Origin: Psychrobacillus sp032154225
Lineage (GTDB): Bacteria > Bacillota > Bacilli > Bacillales_A > Planococcaceae
Direction: 5' to 3'
Assembly: GCF_032154225.1 (NCBI RefSeq)
Contig: NZ_JALDYF010000004.1
Location: 124,001-188,000 of the forward strand
Length of the DNA: 64,000 bases
Position numbers and translations under genes: made by a program. Every line of letters starts with the position of its first letter. The first letter of the stretch is position 1. Shown in pieces: positions 51,421 to 60,273 of the stretch. A model generated the notes under the pieces. It was not told the origin of the DNA. It made no database searches and saw only the letters and a program-made list of their open reading frames with translations.

Positions 51421-51457
51421 AATATTGCTCCCTGTATTAGACACAGGGAGCAATATT
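51421..51457. repeat. Palindromic element, copy C: 15-bp perfect hairpin
   Basis: AATATTGCTCCCTGT (51421-51435) pairs perfectly with ACAGGGAGCAATATT around ATTAGAC. It shares GCTCCCTGT and TTAGA with copies A and B. It follows the permease gene, and the TTTG after it is weakly terminator-like. Confidence 0.7.
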
Positions 51458-51472
51458 TGTTTAATAATACTG

Positions 51473-51501
51473 TTGCAAATTGTATATAAGTACAATATTA
51501 T
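51473..51501 (+). promoter_or_regulatory. Promoter of the arsRBC unit
   Basis: A -35 box TTGCAA (51473-51478) and a -10 box TATTAT (51496-51501) are 17 nt apart. The inverted repeat ATATAA-N8-TTATAT (51500-51519) overlaps the transcription start region and is a plausible ArsR operator. Confidence 0.6.
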
Positions 51502-51542
51502 ATAAGCAATTGATTATATGATAGGTAGGGAGGGAAGAAAAC

Positions 51543-51887
51543 ATGCTAGTACCGGAAATTAAGATAGAAAAAGCTGCAACTATATTAAAGCTATTGGGCG
51601 ATAAAACAAGACTTACAATGATAAAAATGCTGGATTCACATGATTATTGTGTTTGTGAATTTGTAGAAATATTTAAAGTAAGTCAACCGGCTATAAGTCA
51701 ACATTTACGAAAGTTAAAAGATGTTGGGTTGGTACGTGAAACAAGGAAGGGACAATGGATTATTTATTCATTGAACAAGGGAAGTGATGATTTTCTATTC
51801 GTTCAAAATCTGATTGATCATCTTCCGAACCAAGATTTCAAACTGCAAGAATTAGAAGAGCAGGGATTACGTATCTCATGTGAATAA
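51543..51887 (+). CDS. arsR: ArsR-family arsenical-responsive repressor
   Basis: This 114-aa winged helix protein has the metalloid-binding motif DYCVCEF (CxC) in the first recognition helix region. Further on are VSQPAISQHLRKLKDVGLVRE and the beta wing RKGQWIIYSLN. Arsenite binding to the cysteines would release it from DNA and open the arsB-arsC transcript. It overlaps arsB. GGGAGGG precedes the ATG. Confidence 0.9.
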   Translation: MLVPEIKIEKAATILKLLGDKTRLTMIKMLDSHDYCVCEFVEIFKVSQPAISQHLRKLKDVGLVRETRKGQWIIYSLNKGSDDFLFVQNLIDHLPNQDFKLQELEEQGLRISCE

Positions 51888-51901
51888 TGGAGGCTAGTAT
51901 T

Positions 51902-53197
51902 TTGTCGCAAGTGATTTTAGCATCATTGATTTTCTTAGTAACGCTTGTCTTTGTTATTTGGCAACCAAAAGGGTTAAATATCGGTTGGTCAGCTTGTGGA
52001 GGGGCTATTATAGCGTTATTAGTAGGGGTTGTTGGTTTTAGTGATGTCATCGAGGTGGTAGATATTACTTGGAATGCAACTTTGTCTTTTATTGCAATTA
52101 TTCTTATTTCCTTGATTTTAGATGAAATTGGTTTATTTGAATGGTCTGCATTGCATATGGCGAGGGGCGCTAAAAGTAAAGGGATTAAAATGTTCATTTA
52201 TGTAAGTGTGTTAGGGGCTGTTGTTGCTGCCTTTTTTGCCAATGATGGTGCTGCGTTAATATTGACGCCAATTGTTTTAGCAATGGTTCGAAACTTGAAT
52301 TTCAATGAAAAAATGATCTTCCCATTCATTATGGCGAGTGGGTTTATAGCCGACACCACTTCGCTCCCATTCGTAGTTAGTAACCTTGTAAACATTGTAT
52401 CAGCTGATTTCTTTGGAATTGGCTTTGTAGAATATGCTTCGAGAATGATTATTCCTAACATATTCTCACTCATTGCAACTATAAGCATATTATTATTTTA
52501 TTTTAGAAAAAGCATTCCAAGGACATATGATTTATCAAAGCTTAGAGAACCAAAAGAAGCGATTAAAGATATAAAAATGTTTCATCTTTCATGGTATGTA
52601 CTTGCTATATTGGTTGTCGGTTATTTTAGTAGTGAATTCATCCGTGTTCCTGTTTCAATAATTGCTGGAATTATAGCGATCTTCTTCATCGTAATGGCAA
52701 GAAGAAGTAACGCTGTTGACACTAAAACAGTTATTAAAGGTGCACCCTGGAATATCGTATTTTTCTCTATTGGTATGTATGTGGTTGTTTACGGACTCGG
52801 AAATGCAGGACTAACAAGCGTGTTAGCTGGCGTAATTGAAGTAGCTGCAGAGCAAGGGCTATTTGTAGCAACGATGTCGATGGGCTTCATTGCAGCATTT
52901 CTATCATCCCTAATGAATAACATGCCAACTGTGATGATTGATGCATTAGCAATTGCAGAAACGAATACTTCTGGTACAATTCGCGAAGCGCTTATTTATG
53001 CTAACGTGATTGGATCTGACTTAGGGCCAAAAATCACACCAATTGGCTCACTTGCTACATTAGTATGGCTCCATGTTTTATCTCAGAAAGGTGTGAAGAT
53101 TTCATGGGGGATTTATTTTAAAACAGGTATTGTCTTAACAGTTCCTATTCTATTCATTACATTATTAGGACTATATATTTCTTTATCATTTTTCTAA
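51902..53197 (+). CDS. arsB: Arsenite efflux permease
   Basis: This 431-aa membrane protein has 12 or so helices. It matches ArsB of Bacilli: NDGAALILTPIVLAMVR, SGFIADTTSLPFVVSNLVNIVSADFF, LMNNMPTVMIDALAI and GSDLGPKITPIGSLATLVWLH. It exports arsenite and antimonite. I chose TTG 51902, eight bases after GGAGG. ATG 51887, overlapping the arsR stop, would add five residues ahead of the usual N-terminus. Confidence 0.93.
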   Translation: MSQVILASLIFLVTLVFVIWQPKGLNIGWSACGGAIIALLVGVVGFSDVIEVVDITWNATLSFIAIILISLILDEIGLFEWSALHMARGAKSKGIKMFIYVSVLGAVVAAFFANDGAALILTPIVLAMVRNLNFNEKMIFPFIMASGFIADTTSLPFVVSNLVNIVSADFFGIGFVEYASRMIIPNIFSLIATISILLFYFRKSIPRTYDLSKLREPKEAIKDIKMFHLSWYVLAILVVGYFSSEFIRVPVSIIAGIIAIFFIVMARRSNAVDTKTVIKGAPWNIVFFSIGMYVVVYGLGNAGLTSVLAGVIEVAAEQGLFVATMSMGFIAAFLSSLMNNMPTVMIDALAIAETNTSGTIREALIYANVIGSDLGPKITPIGSLATLVWLHVLSQKGVKISWGIYFKTGIVLTVPILFITLLGLYISLSFF

Positions 53198-53267
53198 TGT
53201 GAGCCATCAATTTACGTAAATAAACTAATACTTTTTATAAAGTTGAAACCAAAGGGGATATCGAATC

Positions 53268-53687
53268 ATGACTAAAAAAACAATCTACTTCTTATGTACA
53301 GGAAATTCTTGCAGAAGCCAGATAGCAGAAGGTTGGGCGAAAAAGTATTTAAGTGATGAATGGGAAGTTAAAAGTGCAGGTATTGAAGCACATGGTTTAA
53401 ACCCTAATGCTGTAAAAGCTATGAATGAAGTCAGTATTGATATTTCTAAACAAACTTCAGATATTATTGATATGGAAACATTGAATGATGCGGGTTTTGT
53501 GGTTACACTTTGTGGGGATGCAGCGGATAAGTGTCCAATGACACCATCTCATGTTAGACGTGATCATTGGGGCTTTGAGGACCCTGCCAAGGCAGAAGGA
53601 ACTGATGTTGAGAAATGGGCAATATTCCAACGAGTTCGTGATGAAATTAGAGACAGAATCAAACATTTTTCTGAAACAGGAGAGTAA
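53268..53687 (+). CDS. arsC: Thioredoxin-linked arsenate reductase
   Basis: This 139-aa low-molecular-weight phosphatase-fold protein has the P-loop CTGNSCRSQ (C10, C15), the second redox pair C82 and C89 (VTLCGDAADKCP), and the ending expected for the pI258/B. subtilis type. It reduces arsenate to arsenite, which ArsB exports, with thioredoxin as electron donor. A strong terminator follows. Confidence 0.94.
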   Translation: MTKKTIYFLCTGNSCRSQIAEGWAKKYLSDEWEVKSAGIEAHGLNPNAVKAMNEVSIDISKQTSDIIDMETLNDAGFVVTLCGDAADKCPMTPSHVRRDHWGFEDPAKAEGTDVEKWAIFQRVRDEIRDRIKHFSETGE

Positions 53688-53739
53688 TATGTAAATCATC
53701 AAGTATATATTCTCTTGGTTCGATTTATAGACAAGGGGG

Positions 53740-53766
53740 ACCACTCATTTGAGTGGTTTTTTTTGA
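53740..53766 (+). terminator. Terminator of arsRBC
   Basis: A 7-8-bp stem ACCACTC / GAGTGGT with a very short loop is followed by eight T. Confidence 0.85.
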
Positions 53767-53973
53767 TTAAGTATCTTATATTAAAACTTGTAAAATGCAA
53801 ATAAATAACGTATAACTATTTAATGTAATAAATTACGCTGGAAAATAGGATTGATGTTCTTAAAAACATGTTAATTCGGTTTGATTTCCTAAACAAAAAA
53901 TGCTGAAGTGACATATTTAGTACGATAAAACAATCAGTATAAAATAGGTTTAACGGATATTGAATTATTAAAT

Positions 53974-53990
53974 ACTTGTATGTTACAAGT
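53974..53990. promoter_or_regulatory. Putative MarR operator upstream of the ArsO-like gene
   Basis: ACTTGTA-TGT-TACAAGT is a perfect 7-3-7 palindrome 18 bp before the start codon. Its core TTGYA-N3-TACAA recurs at 55780 and 56311. Confidence 0.6.
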
Positions 53991-54008
53991 AAATTGGAGG
54001 ATTTTAGA

Positions 54009-55064
54009 ATGAACGAAATACTTGATACAATCGTTATTGGTGGTGGGCAAGCAGGTCTTGCCTCGGGCTATCATTTACAGAAAAAAGGGCTACAATATCT
54101 TATTTTAGAAGCAAGCAGTCAGGTAGGAGGTTCGTGGCCACATTATTACGACAGTCTCAAACTATTTTCTCCGGCAGGTTATTCCTCTATGCCAGGCATG
54201 AATTTTCCTGGAGAACAAGATAGATATCCGAAGAGAGATGAAGTCGTTCGTTACCTACAGCAATACAGTACAGAGTTTAAATTGCAAATTCAGACCAATC
54301 AGTACGTGGAATCTGTAGAAAAAGATGAAGTGGGTTTTACTATTCATACGAGGACAGGAGATATATTTCAGACGCGCACTATTATTAATGCAACCGGCTC
54401 GTTTAACAATCCTTTCATTCCAAATATAGCTAGCCAGGATGAGTTTAAAGGGTTAACACTTCATTCCTCCAAATATAGAAATACGGAGAAATTTATTAAT
54501 CAAAGAGTGGTCGTTGTGGGGCGTGGAAATTCAGCCGTCCAAATTGCAGCAGAGCTTGCTGAGGTGAGCCGAACTTCTTTAGCAGTGTTACAACCTGTCC
54601 AGTTTGTAAAGCAACGTGTATTGGGTAAGGATTTGCATTTTTGGTTTAAACTGATTGGCTTTGATAAATTTCCATTCTGGCGATTCGGGACAACTGCACC
54701 GAACTCAAGTGTCGTGGACGATATGGACCAATACAAAGAGCGATTGGCGGCAGGAAAGCCAGATCAACAAACGATGTTTAAATCCTTTTATGAGAATGGA
54801 GTCATTTGGCCAAACGGGAAAAATGAGCCGGTGGATGTGGTGATCTATGCTACTGGTTTCAGACCTGAGCTTCCATACCTTCGAAAGATTGGTGCGTTAG
54901 ATACTGAAGGAAATCCGATTCATAAGGCAGGAATAAGTAATGTGCCCGGTCTTTATTATGTAGGCATGGAAGGGCAGCGTTCCTTTGCTTCTGCTACTTT
55001 AAGGGGTGTGGGTTCAGATGCACAGTTTGTTGTAAAAAAACTAATGCATTACATTGAACAATGA
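54009..55064 (+). CDS. FAD-dependent monooxygenase-like protein (ArsO-like)
   Basis: This 351-aa flavoprotein has the FAD motif GGGQAGLASGYHLQKKG, the segment VGGSWPHYYDSLKLFSPAGY, a second Rossmann site VVVGRGNSAVQIAAELAE for NADPH, and ATGFRPELPYL. It matches the flavin monooxygenases (ArsO) found in arsenic operons, whose exact substrate is uncertain. ATG 54009 is preceded by TTGGAGG. It lies after the arsRBC terminator with its own operator, so it is controlled separately from arsRBC. Confidence 0.8.
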   Translation: MNEILDTIVIGGGQAGLASGYHLQKKGLQYLILEASSQVGGSWPHYYDSLKLFSPAGYSSMPGMNFPGEQDRYPKRDEVVRYLQQYSTEFKLQIQTNQYVESVEKDEVGFTIHTRTGDIFQTRTIINATGSFNNPFIPNIASQDEFKGLTLHSSKYRNTEKFINQRVVVVGRGNSAVQIAAELAEVSRTSLAVLQPVQFVKQRVLGKDLHFWFKLIGFDKFPFWRFGTTAPNSSVVDDMDQYKERLAAGKPDQQTMFKSFYENGVIWPNGKNEPVDVVIYATGFRPELPYLRKIGALDTEGNPIHKAGISNVPGLYYVGMEGQRSFASATLRGVGSDAQFVVKKLMHYIEQ

Positions 55065-55215
55065 ATGTGACTGTTATAAGCGAAGACTATACGTGTATTT
55101 TAATGAAATTCGGAGAAATCCTAATTGTTTAAAATGAAAATATCTTTTAACTTAGTATAAATTAATACTTTTACTAAGTTAAAAGGTATAATCAATTCTA
55201 TTAAGGGATACGTAA

Positions 55216-55719
55216 TTATTCTTCTTTACCTACTAATTTACTTCTTCTTTCTAATAAAACACTATCTCTCCATTTACCATTCACTTTACCTATTTTTACT
55301 CGTATTCCTACTTCTCTAAAATCATTTTTCTTATGCAAATAAACACTGCTTTCATTTTCTGGAAAGATTGAAGCTTGTAAAGTCCAAAATCCTAACTGTT
55401 CCGACTTAGTAATCAAATTTTTTAAAAGAAAATCGCCAACACCTTTACCTTTAGCGGCAGGATGCACATAAATACTTACTTCACCTACACCAGCATATGC
55501 CAAACGATCAGATATCGGTGACAATTTACACCACCCCTGTATTATGTCCTCTTCTTGTGCTATTAGAGTGCATTCTAGGTGTGACTTTAAAAGCCAATGT
55601 TCATAAGAGGATGGTGCTTTGGTTTCAAATGTAGCATGACCTGTGGAAATACCCGCTTCGTAAATGCTTCTAATTTGATCCCAATCTTCTTGTGTAGCGC
55701 TTCTAATTGTATAATTCAT
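55216..55719 (-). CDS. GNAT acetyltransferase of the phosphinothricin/arsinothricin (ArsN-like) group
   Basis: This 167-aa protein starts MNYTIRSATQEDWDQI and contains STGHATFETKAPS, close to the STGxATF pattern of Pat/Bar and ArsN. It also has VGEVSIYVHPAAKGKGVGDFLLK (acetyl-CoA loop) and ASIFPENESSVYLHKKNDFREVG. Such enzymes acetylate phosphinothricin; ArsN relatives protect against the arsenical antibiotic arsinothricin. Its place in an arsenic island supports the latter as inference. It is divergent from the marR-like gene and shares its upstream operator. CGGAGG precedes the ATG. Confidence 0.75.
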   Translation of the reverse strand: MNYTIRSATQEDWDQIRSIYEAGISTGHATFETKAPSSYEHWLLKSHLECTLIAQEEDIIQGWCKLSPISDRLAYAGVGEVSIYVHPAAKGKGVGDFLLKNLITKSEQLGFWTLQASIFPENESSVYLHKKNDFREVGIRVKIGKVNGKWRDSVLLERRSKLVGKEE

Positions 55720-55779
55720 TTTTTGATTCCTCCGAATTAATAAATAAAAAAGTATTTAATCAAAGTTTAAGTTTATTTG

Positions 55780-55808
55780 TTGCACTTTACAAGTAATTAT
55801 TATATAAA
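55780..55808 (+). promoter_or_regulatory. Promoter and overlapping MarR operator between arsN-like and marR-like genes
   Basis: A -35 box TTGCAC (55780-55785) and a -10 box TATAAA (55803-55808) with 17 nt spacing serve the marR-like gene. The operator core TTGCA-CTT-TACAA (55780-55792) covers the -35 box. On the minus strand TTGTAA in the same site can act as the -35 of the arsN-like gene, with TAAACT 17 nt further. One repressor could block both directions. Confidence 0.6.
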
Positions 55809-55827
55809 TAATGTAAGGGGTGAAAAG

Positions 55828-56274
55828 ATGGAAAACAAACGTGAACTATTTCAAGTTCTAACTCGAAGATTTGGGCTTTTAAATAAAAATTGTTGTTCGG
55901 TTGGCTCTGTTGATATTTCATCTGTTCAAAGTCATATTCTCTATGAAATTGACAAACAAACAGCACCCTCTATGCAACAAGTTGCAGAAACTTTGGCAAT
56001 GGATATTACAACTTTTAGCAGACAAATCCAAACGCTTATAAAGTTAGATTTAGTAAAAAAAACACCGTCTTCTGCGGATAAAAGGGTTTATAATTTATCC
56101 CTAACAGCACAAGGGAAATTTGTTTCCACGACCATTGATCATTCGATGAATGCGTATTTAGAGGAAGTATTCTCACATATGAACGAATTTGAAAAAGAAA
56201 CGGTTATTCGTTCTATTCAATTATTAAACCAGGCTATGTCTAAATCAAGCGTTTGCTGCACACCTTTACTTTAA
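55828..56274 (+). CDS. MarR-family regulator with Cys-Cys pairs
   Basis: This 148-aa protein has the MarR winged helix: SVDISSVQSHILYEI, SMQQVAETLAMDITTFSRQIQTLIKLDLVKKTPSSADKRVYNLSLTAQG, and dimer helices at both ends. Two vicinal cysteine pairs, NKNCCSVG near the N-terminus and SVCCTPLL at the C-terminus, are candidate thiol or metalloid sensors. ATG 55828 follows AAGGGG. It is likely autoregulated through the site at 55780, and it probably controls the adjacent flavoprotein and acetyltransferase genes. Confidence 0.82.
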   Translation: MENKRELFQVLTRRFGLLNKNCCSVGSVDISSVQSHILYEIDKQTAPSMQQVAETLAMDITTFSRQIQTLIKLDLVKKTPSSADKRVYNLSLTAQGKFVSTTIDHSMNAYLEEVFSHMNEFEKETVIRSIQLLNQAMSKSSVCCTPLL

Positions 56275-56295
56275 GCAAGTTAATTCTTGCTTAAA
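56270..56295. other. Hairpin after the marR-like gene
   Basis: A 10-bp stem TTTAAGCAAG / CTTGCTTAAA spans the stop codon. An A run rather than a T run follows, so it is a poor terminator on the plus strand; it may stabilise the mRNA end. Confidence 0.45.
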
Positions 56296-56310
56296 AAAAT
56301 ATCCATTACT

Positions 56311-56345
56311 TGCATTTTACAACTAATTTGAATTAGGATAATTTC
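56311..56345 (+). promoter_or_regulatory. Promoter and MarR operator of the Cys-rich flavoprotein gene
   Basis: The operator core TTGCA-TTT-TACAA (56311-56323) overlaps a -35 box TTTACA (56317-56322), followed after 17 nt by TAATTT (56340-56345). Confidence 0.55.
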
Positions 56346-56369
56346 ACTAACCTTTATGGAGGTAAGAAG

Positions 56370-57752
56370 ATGAAAAATATCGAATTGAAGCAAATTAACA
56401 CTGGGGGATGCTGTGGCCCTTCTACAGAAACGATTAAACAAGAAGTGAAGATAACGAAGATGGATTTACCTGTAGCAATTATTGGTGCCGGTCCGGTAGG
56501 ATTGGCAGCAGCTGCGCATTTAGCTAATCTTGGCGAACGTTTTATAGTACTGGAATCAGGTGAAAGTGTCGGAAGTAATATTCTAAATTGGAGTCATGTC
56601 CGATTATTTTCACCGTGGCAATACAACATCGATAAAGTTGCTAAAAAAATGCTAGAAAAACATGGTTGGAATGCCCCTTCATTAGATCAACTACCATTAG
56701 GCAGAGAGCTAGTAAACGAATATTTGGTGCCATTAGCAAACTTGCCTGAAATAAAACCCTTTCTATTACTGAATACAAAAGTCGTTTCTTTAAGTAAAAA
56801 ATCTTTAGATAAAATGAAAACTGCAAACCGTGAAAATTCTCCATTTGTTTTATACACCGAACAAAATGGTACATCAAAAAGAGTAGAAGCAAGGGCTGTT
56901 ATTGATGTTACGGGAACTTGGTCAAATCCTAACCCTATAAATGCTGATAGCATTTGGACGAAAGAAGAAAGAAAATTAAATGAGCATATTTATTATGGAA
57001 TCCCAGACATAAATGGCACACATCAAGAACGATACAAAGGAAAAAGAATTGCAGTAGTTGGTGGTGGTCATTCGGCCATAAACACAATTTTAGAATTAGC
57101 CCAGCTAAATGAAAACGTAGATATAACATGGATCATGCGAAAGAAAAATGTAGAAGATGCATACGGTGGGGAGGATAAAGACGCTCTAGAGGCAAGAGGA
57201 GAGCTAGGAAGCCGTATTCATCAACTAGTTGATACAGGGAAAATCAAGGTATATACTCCTTTTCATATTCACCAACTGTCAAAAACGAAAGATGGTGGTA
57301 TCGAAATAACTGGGGAAGCAAATGGGACTGAAATTATCCTTCTACCTGTAGATGAGATCGTTGCAAACACGGGTAGTCGCCCGGATTTTTCTTTTATAAG
57401 AGAAATCAGACTAAGTATTGATACTGCCACAGAAAGTGTGGATGCTATTGCTCCATTAATTGATCCAAACCTTCATAGTTGTGGAACAGTACGCCCTCAT
57501 GGAGAAAAAGAATTAAAACAGCCTGAAAAAGATTTTTATATCGTTGGAATGAAAAGTTATGGCAGAGCTCCAACATTCTTAATGGCAACTGGCTATGAGC
57601 AAGTGAGATCTATTGTAGCTCATCTTTCAGGTGATTTTGAATTGGCTAAAAAGGTAGAACTAGATCTACCGAAAACTGGTGTATGTAGTGTTAATTTAAC
57701 ACCACAAAAGTCCTCACAATCATGCTGCGGTACCGAAGCATCAAAATGCTAG
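56370..57752 (+). CDS. Cys-rich FAD/NAD(P)-dependent flavoprotein in the arsenic island
   Basis: This 460-aa protein has the FAD motif GAGPVGLAAAAHLANLG (about residues 38-54), an FMO-like middle with NWSHVRLFSPWQYNID, a second nucleotide site AVVGGGHSAINTILELAQ and NTGSRPDFSF. The termini are unusual: TGGCCGPSTE near the start and QSCCGTEASKC at the end, cysteine pairs like those of arsenic- or mercury-handling proteins. It probably oxidises or reduces an arsenical or a thiol adduct. It has its own operator and is the last gene of the island. Function is inferred; the flavoprotein family is sure. Confidence 0.78.
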   Translation: MKNIELKQINTGGCCGPSTETIKQEVKITKMDLPVAIIGAGPVGLAAAAHLANLGERFIVLESGESVGSNILNWSHVRLFSPWQYNIDKVAKKMLEKHGWNAPSLDQLPLGRELVNEYLVPLANLPEIKPFLLLNTKVVSLSKKSLDKMKTANRENSPFVLYTEQNGTSKRVEARAVIDVTGTWSNPNPINADSIWTKEERKLNEHIYYGIPDINGTHQERYKGKRIAVVGGGHSAINTILELAQLNENVDITWIMRKKNVEDAYGGEDKDALEARGELGSRIHQLVDTGKIKVYTPFHIHQLSKTKDGGIEITGEANGTEIILLPVDEIVANTGSRPDFSFIREIRLSIDTATESVDAIAPLIDPNLHSCGTVRPHGEKELKQPEKDFYIVGMKSYGRAPTFLMATGYEQVRSIVAHLSGDFELAKKVELDLPKTGVCSVNLTPQKSSQSCCGTEASKC

Positions 57753-58019
57753 GGGAAACTTACTTGACTGTGAATCACGGGGCTAATTTATCGAAAGAAT
57801 ACTTTTATTTCCTACTTAAAACTGGTAGGGGGAAACCAGATCTTAATTGTTAGAACAGGCGCAAGTTTATATGTTCAATAACTTTATAAAAGAAAGTAAG
57901 GATTTATATGGAAAAGAAAGTTACAGCAATTTTTTAGAGGCATTGAGATATAAAAAAAGAAAGTGGCCTTAGCAAGTAGCTTTATAAAAAAGATTGATAA
58001 TTTGTAACAAAGGTTAGTT
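57753..58019 (+). other. Spacer with a weak short ORF before a terminator
   Basis: The spacer has a frame from TTG 57847 to TAG 57972 that would encode up to 41 aa (LLEQAQVYMFNNF...EALRYKKRKWP). AGGGGGA lies about 15 nt ahead, too far to be convincing. The basic end and the terminator that follows allow either a small gene or the end of a decayed one. Confidence 0.3.
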
Positions 58020-58067
58020 AAAATCATCTCATCTCTGTAAATTTCTTAGAGGTGAGATGATTTTTTA
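58020..58067 (+). terminator. Strong intrinsic terminator closing the arsenic island
   Basis: A 17-bp stem (58020-58036 with 58048-58064, one G-T pair) is followed by TTTTTT. It marks the likely end of the flavoprotein transcript. Confidence 0.88.
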
Positions 58068-58546
58068 TTACATATACGTGATAAATAGAAATTTTCATTT
58101 TTAGAGCATTTCTTGAAAATATCTCATTATTTCAAGTATACTTATCCAATGAAACATAACTTCCTATAATAGATATTATGTAAACTAAAATTATAAAATA
58201 CTTAAAAATAAGAAATAATACTCTATCTTGCTCTCTAAAACCCTAAATAGTGCAACAATAAAATTATTGTGTCCCATTCTCTGTTGTTCTGTTAGAAATT
58301 AATAAGTTTGCTATTAATTCCTTCAATAAGATGGTAATTGTACAGTACTTCGAAGTTTAACATAGTATCCTCTTAGTAGTTTAATCTACTAATAAGTTGT
58401 TGCGTAATTATCATCAGACTGTACGACCCATAACCACATTATCCCATTTCGACACTATTTGTAAACGTTCTTATTTTCAACTTCTACTTATAAAACGATT
58501 CGATCAGGTAATACTAAGTATATGATTGTAAATAGGAGGAATAAAT
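58068..58546 (+). other. AT-rich gene-free region before the RNase J gene
   Basis: The 479 bp hold no ORF with a ribosome site. A small inverted repeat TTAGTAG / CTACTAA lies at 58373-58392. I could not pick one promoter with confidence. The length suggests an mRNA leader or a lost gene. Confidence 0.45.
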
Positions 58547-60217
58547 TTGAATGCTTCAGAGAATAAACTATCTATCTTTGCTCTTGGTGGTATTAATGAA
58601 ATCGGTAAAAATATGTACGTTTTACAATCTTCTAATGATATTGTTGTGATTGACTGTGGATCTAAGTTTCCAGATGAAAGTCTTTTAGGGATTGATCTGA
58701 TTATCCAAGATATTTCTTATTTACAGGAACATAAAGAAAAAATTCGTGCAATGATTATTACACATGGACACGAAGATCATATTGGCGGCATCCCCTACTT
58801 CTTAAAACAATTAAATTTGCCTATATACGCTACAAACTTAACGCTAGGGCTAATTGAAAGCAAATTAAAAGAACATGGCCTTCTTAGGGAAACTGAGCTG
58901 TTTATGATTGATTCTAACTCAGTTTTAGAACTAGGCACTATTAAGACTACATTTTTCAAAACTAGTCACAGCATCCCCGATTGTTTAGGAATTGCCTTTC
59001 ACACACCACAAGGAATAATTGTACATACAGGGGATTTCAAATTTGATTGGACTCCAGTGGACAACGAATCTCAGGATATTCACAAAATGGCTGAACTTGG
59101 TCGTGACGGCGTTTTATTACTTCTATCAGAAAGTACAAATGCAGAAAGACCTGGCTCTACCCCATCGGAACAACTTGTTGGTGATCATATTGAAAATGCA
59201 TTCCGTCAAGCTACCCGTAAAGTTTTCATTTCCACATTTGCTTCCAACGTTCATCGTGTACAACAAATCGTCAATGCTGCGATTAAAACAAATCGGAAGT
59301 TAGTCTTACTTGGACGTAGCATGATCAATGTCGTGTCTGTTGCAATGGACCGGGGTTATTTAGATATACCTGAGGGGATGTTACTGGAAGTAAATGAAGT
59401 ACGTGGAATGGATCCAGAAAAAGTGGCCATTCTTTGTACAGGTAGTCAGGGTGAACCAATGGCAGCATTATCACGATTAGCAAGTTCAAACTTTCGTCAA
59501 GTTGAAGTTCTTGCTGATGACACAGTTATCTTTGCCGCAAGCCCCATACCTGGCAATGAAACGAGTGTATCACGAATTATCGACAATTTATTTCAACTTG
59601 GAGCTAAAGTTATCTATGGTTCTGGAAATGTTACAGGCATGCATGTTTCAGGTCACGCTTGTCAGGAAGAACTAAAACTAATGTTAACGTTAATGAAACC
59701 AAAATACTTTGTCCCTATCCATGGAGAGTATCGAATGTTACATCAACACGGATTACTTGCTAAATCAGTAGGGGTAAAATCTGAAAACATTTTTATTATT
59801 AATAATGGAGATGTCGTAGATATAGCCAATCAAGAAGCGATTCAAACTCGAAGTATCCACTCAGGTAACATATTCGTAGATGGATTTGGCATTGGTGATG
59901 TTGGGAATATCATATTGCGTGATCGAAAGCTTCTCTCTGAAGATGGTATGCTTGTTATCGTTACGACACTGAGTAAATCAGAAGGTAAAATTATTTCTGG
60001 TCCAGATACTATATCGCGTGGTTTCGTATACGGTCCTGATTCTGAAGAATTAATGAAAGAAGTAAACCAAGAAGTACGAATGACTATCAAAAAAATGAAA
60101 AATAGAAATGGAAACCAACGTGTTCTGAAACAAGATATAAAAAAGTCAATTGAAAAGCTTTTATACTCTCGCACGAAAAGAAGACCAATGATACTTCCAA
60201 TAATCATTGATATTTAA
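58547..60217 (+). CDS. Ribonuclease J family exo/endonuclease
   Basis: This 556-aa beta-CASP metallo-beta-lactamase has the metal motif ITHGHEDHIGG, HTGDFKFDW, the STNAERPGSTPSE stretch and the beta-CASP region VFISTFASNVHRVQQIV, then CTGSQGEPMAALSRLAS and GHACQEELKLMLTLMKPKYFVPIHGEYRML. It resembles RNase J1 closely. The location apart from the usual housekeeping context suggests a paralogue. It would process or degrade mRNA 5' ends. TTG 58547 follows AGGAGG at good spacing. Confidence 0.92.
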   Translation: MNASENKLSIFALGGINEIGKNMYVLQSSNDIVVIDCGSKFPDESLLGIDLIIQDISYLQEHKEKIRAMIITHGHEDHIGGIPYFLKQLNLPIYATNLTLGLIESKLKEHGLLRETELFMIDSNSVLELGTIKTTFFKTSHSIPDCLGIAFHTPQGIIVHTGDFKFDWTPVDNESQDIHKMAELGRDGVLLLLSESTNAERPGSTPSEQLVGDHIENAFRQATRKVFISTFASNVHRVQQIVNAAIKTNRKLVLLGRSMINVVSVAMDRGYLDIPEGMLLEVNEVRGMDPEKVAILCTGSQGEPMAALSRLASSNFRQVEVLADDTVIFAASPIPGNETSVSRIIDNLFQLGAKVIYGSGNVTGMHVSGHACQEELKLMLTLMKPKYFVPIHGEYRMLHQHGLLAKSVGVKSENIFIINNGDVVDIANQEAIQTRSIHSGNIFVDGFGIGDVGNIILRDRKLLSEDGMLVIVTTLSKSEGKIISGPDTISRGFVYGPDSEELMKEVNQEVRMTIKKMKNRNGNQRVLKQDIKKSIEKLLYSRTKRRPMILPIIIDI

Positions 60218-60228
60218 AAAAGAAATGT

Positions 60229-60268
60229 GAAAAAGCGTCCTCTTCTAAGAAGTGAACGCTTTTTCTAG
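60229..60268. terminator. Bidirectional terminator between RNase J and ZIP genes
   Basis: The stem GAAAAAGCGT / ACGCTTTTTC with a 17-nt loop lies between convergent genes. Confidence 0.75.
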
Positions 60269-60273
60269 TTTTA

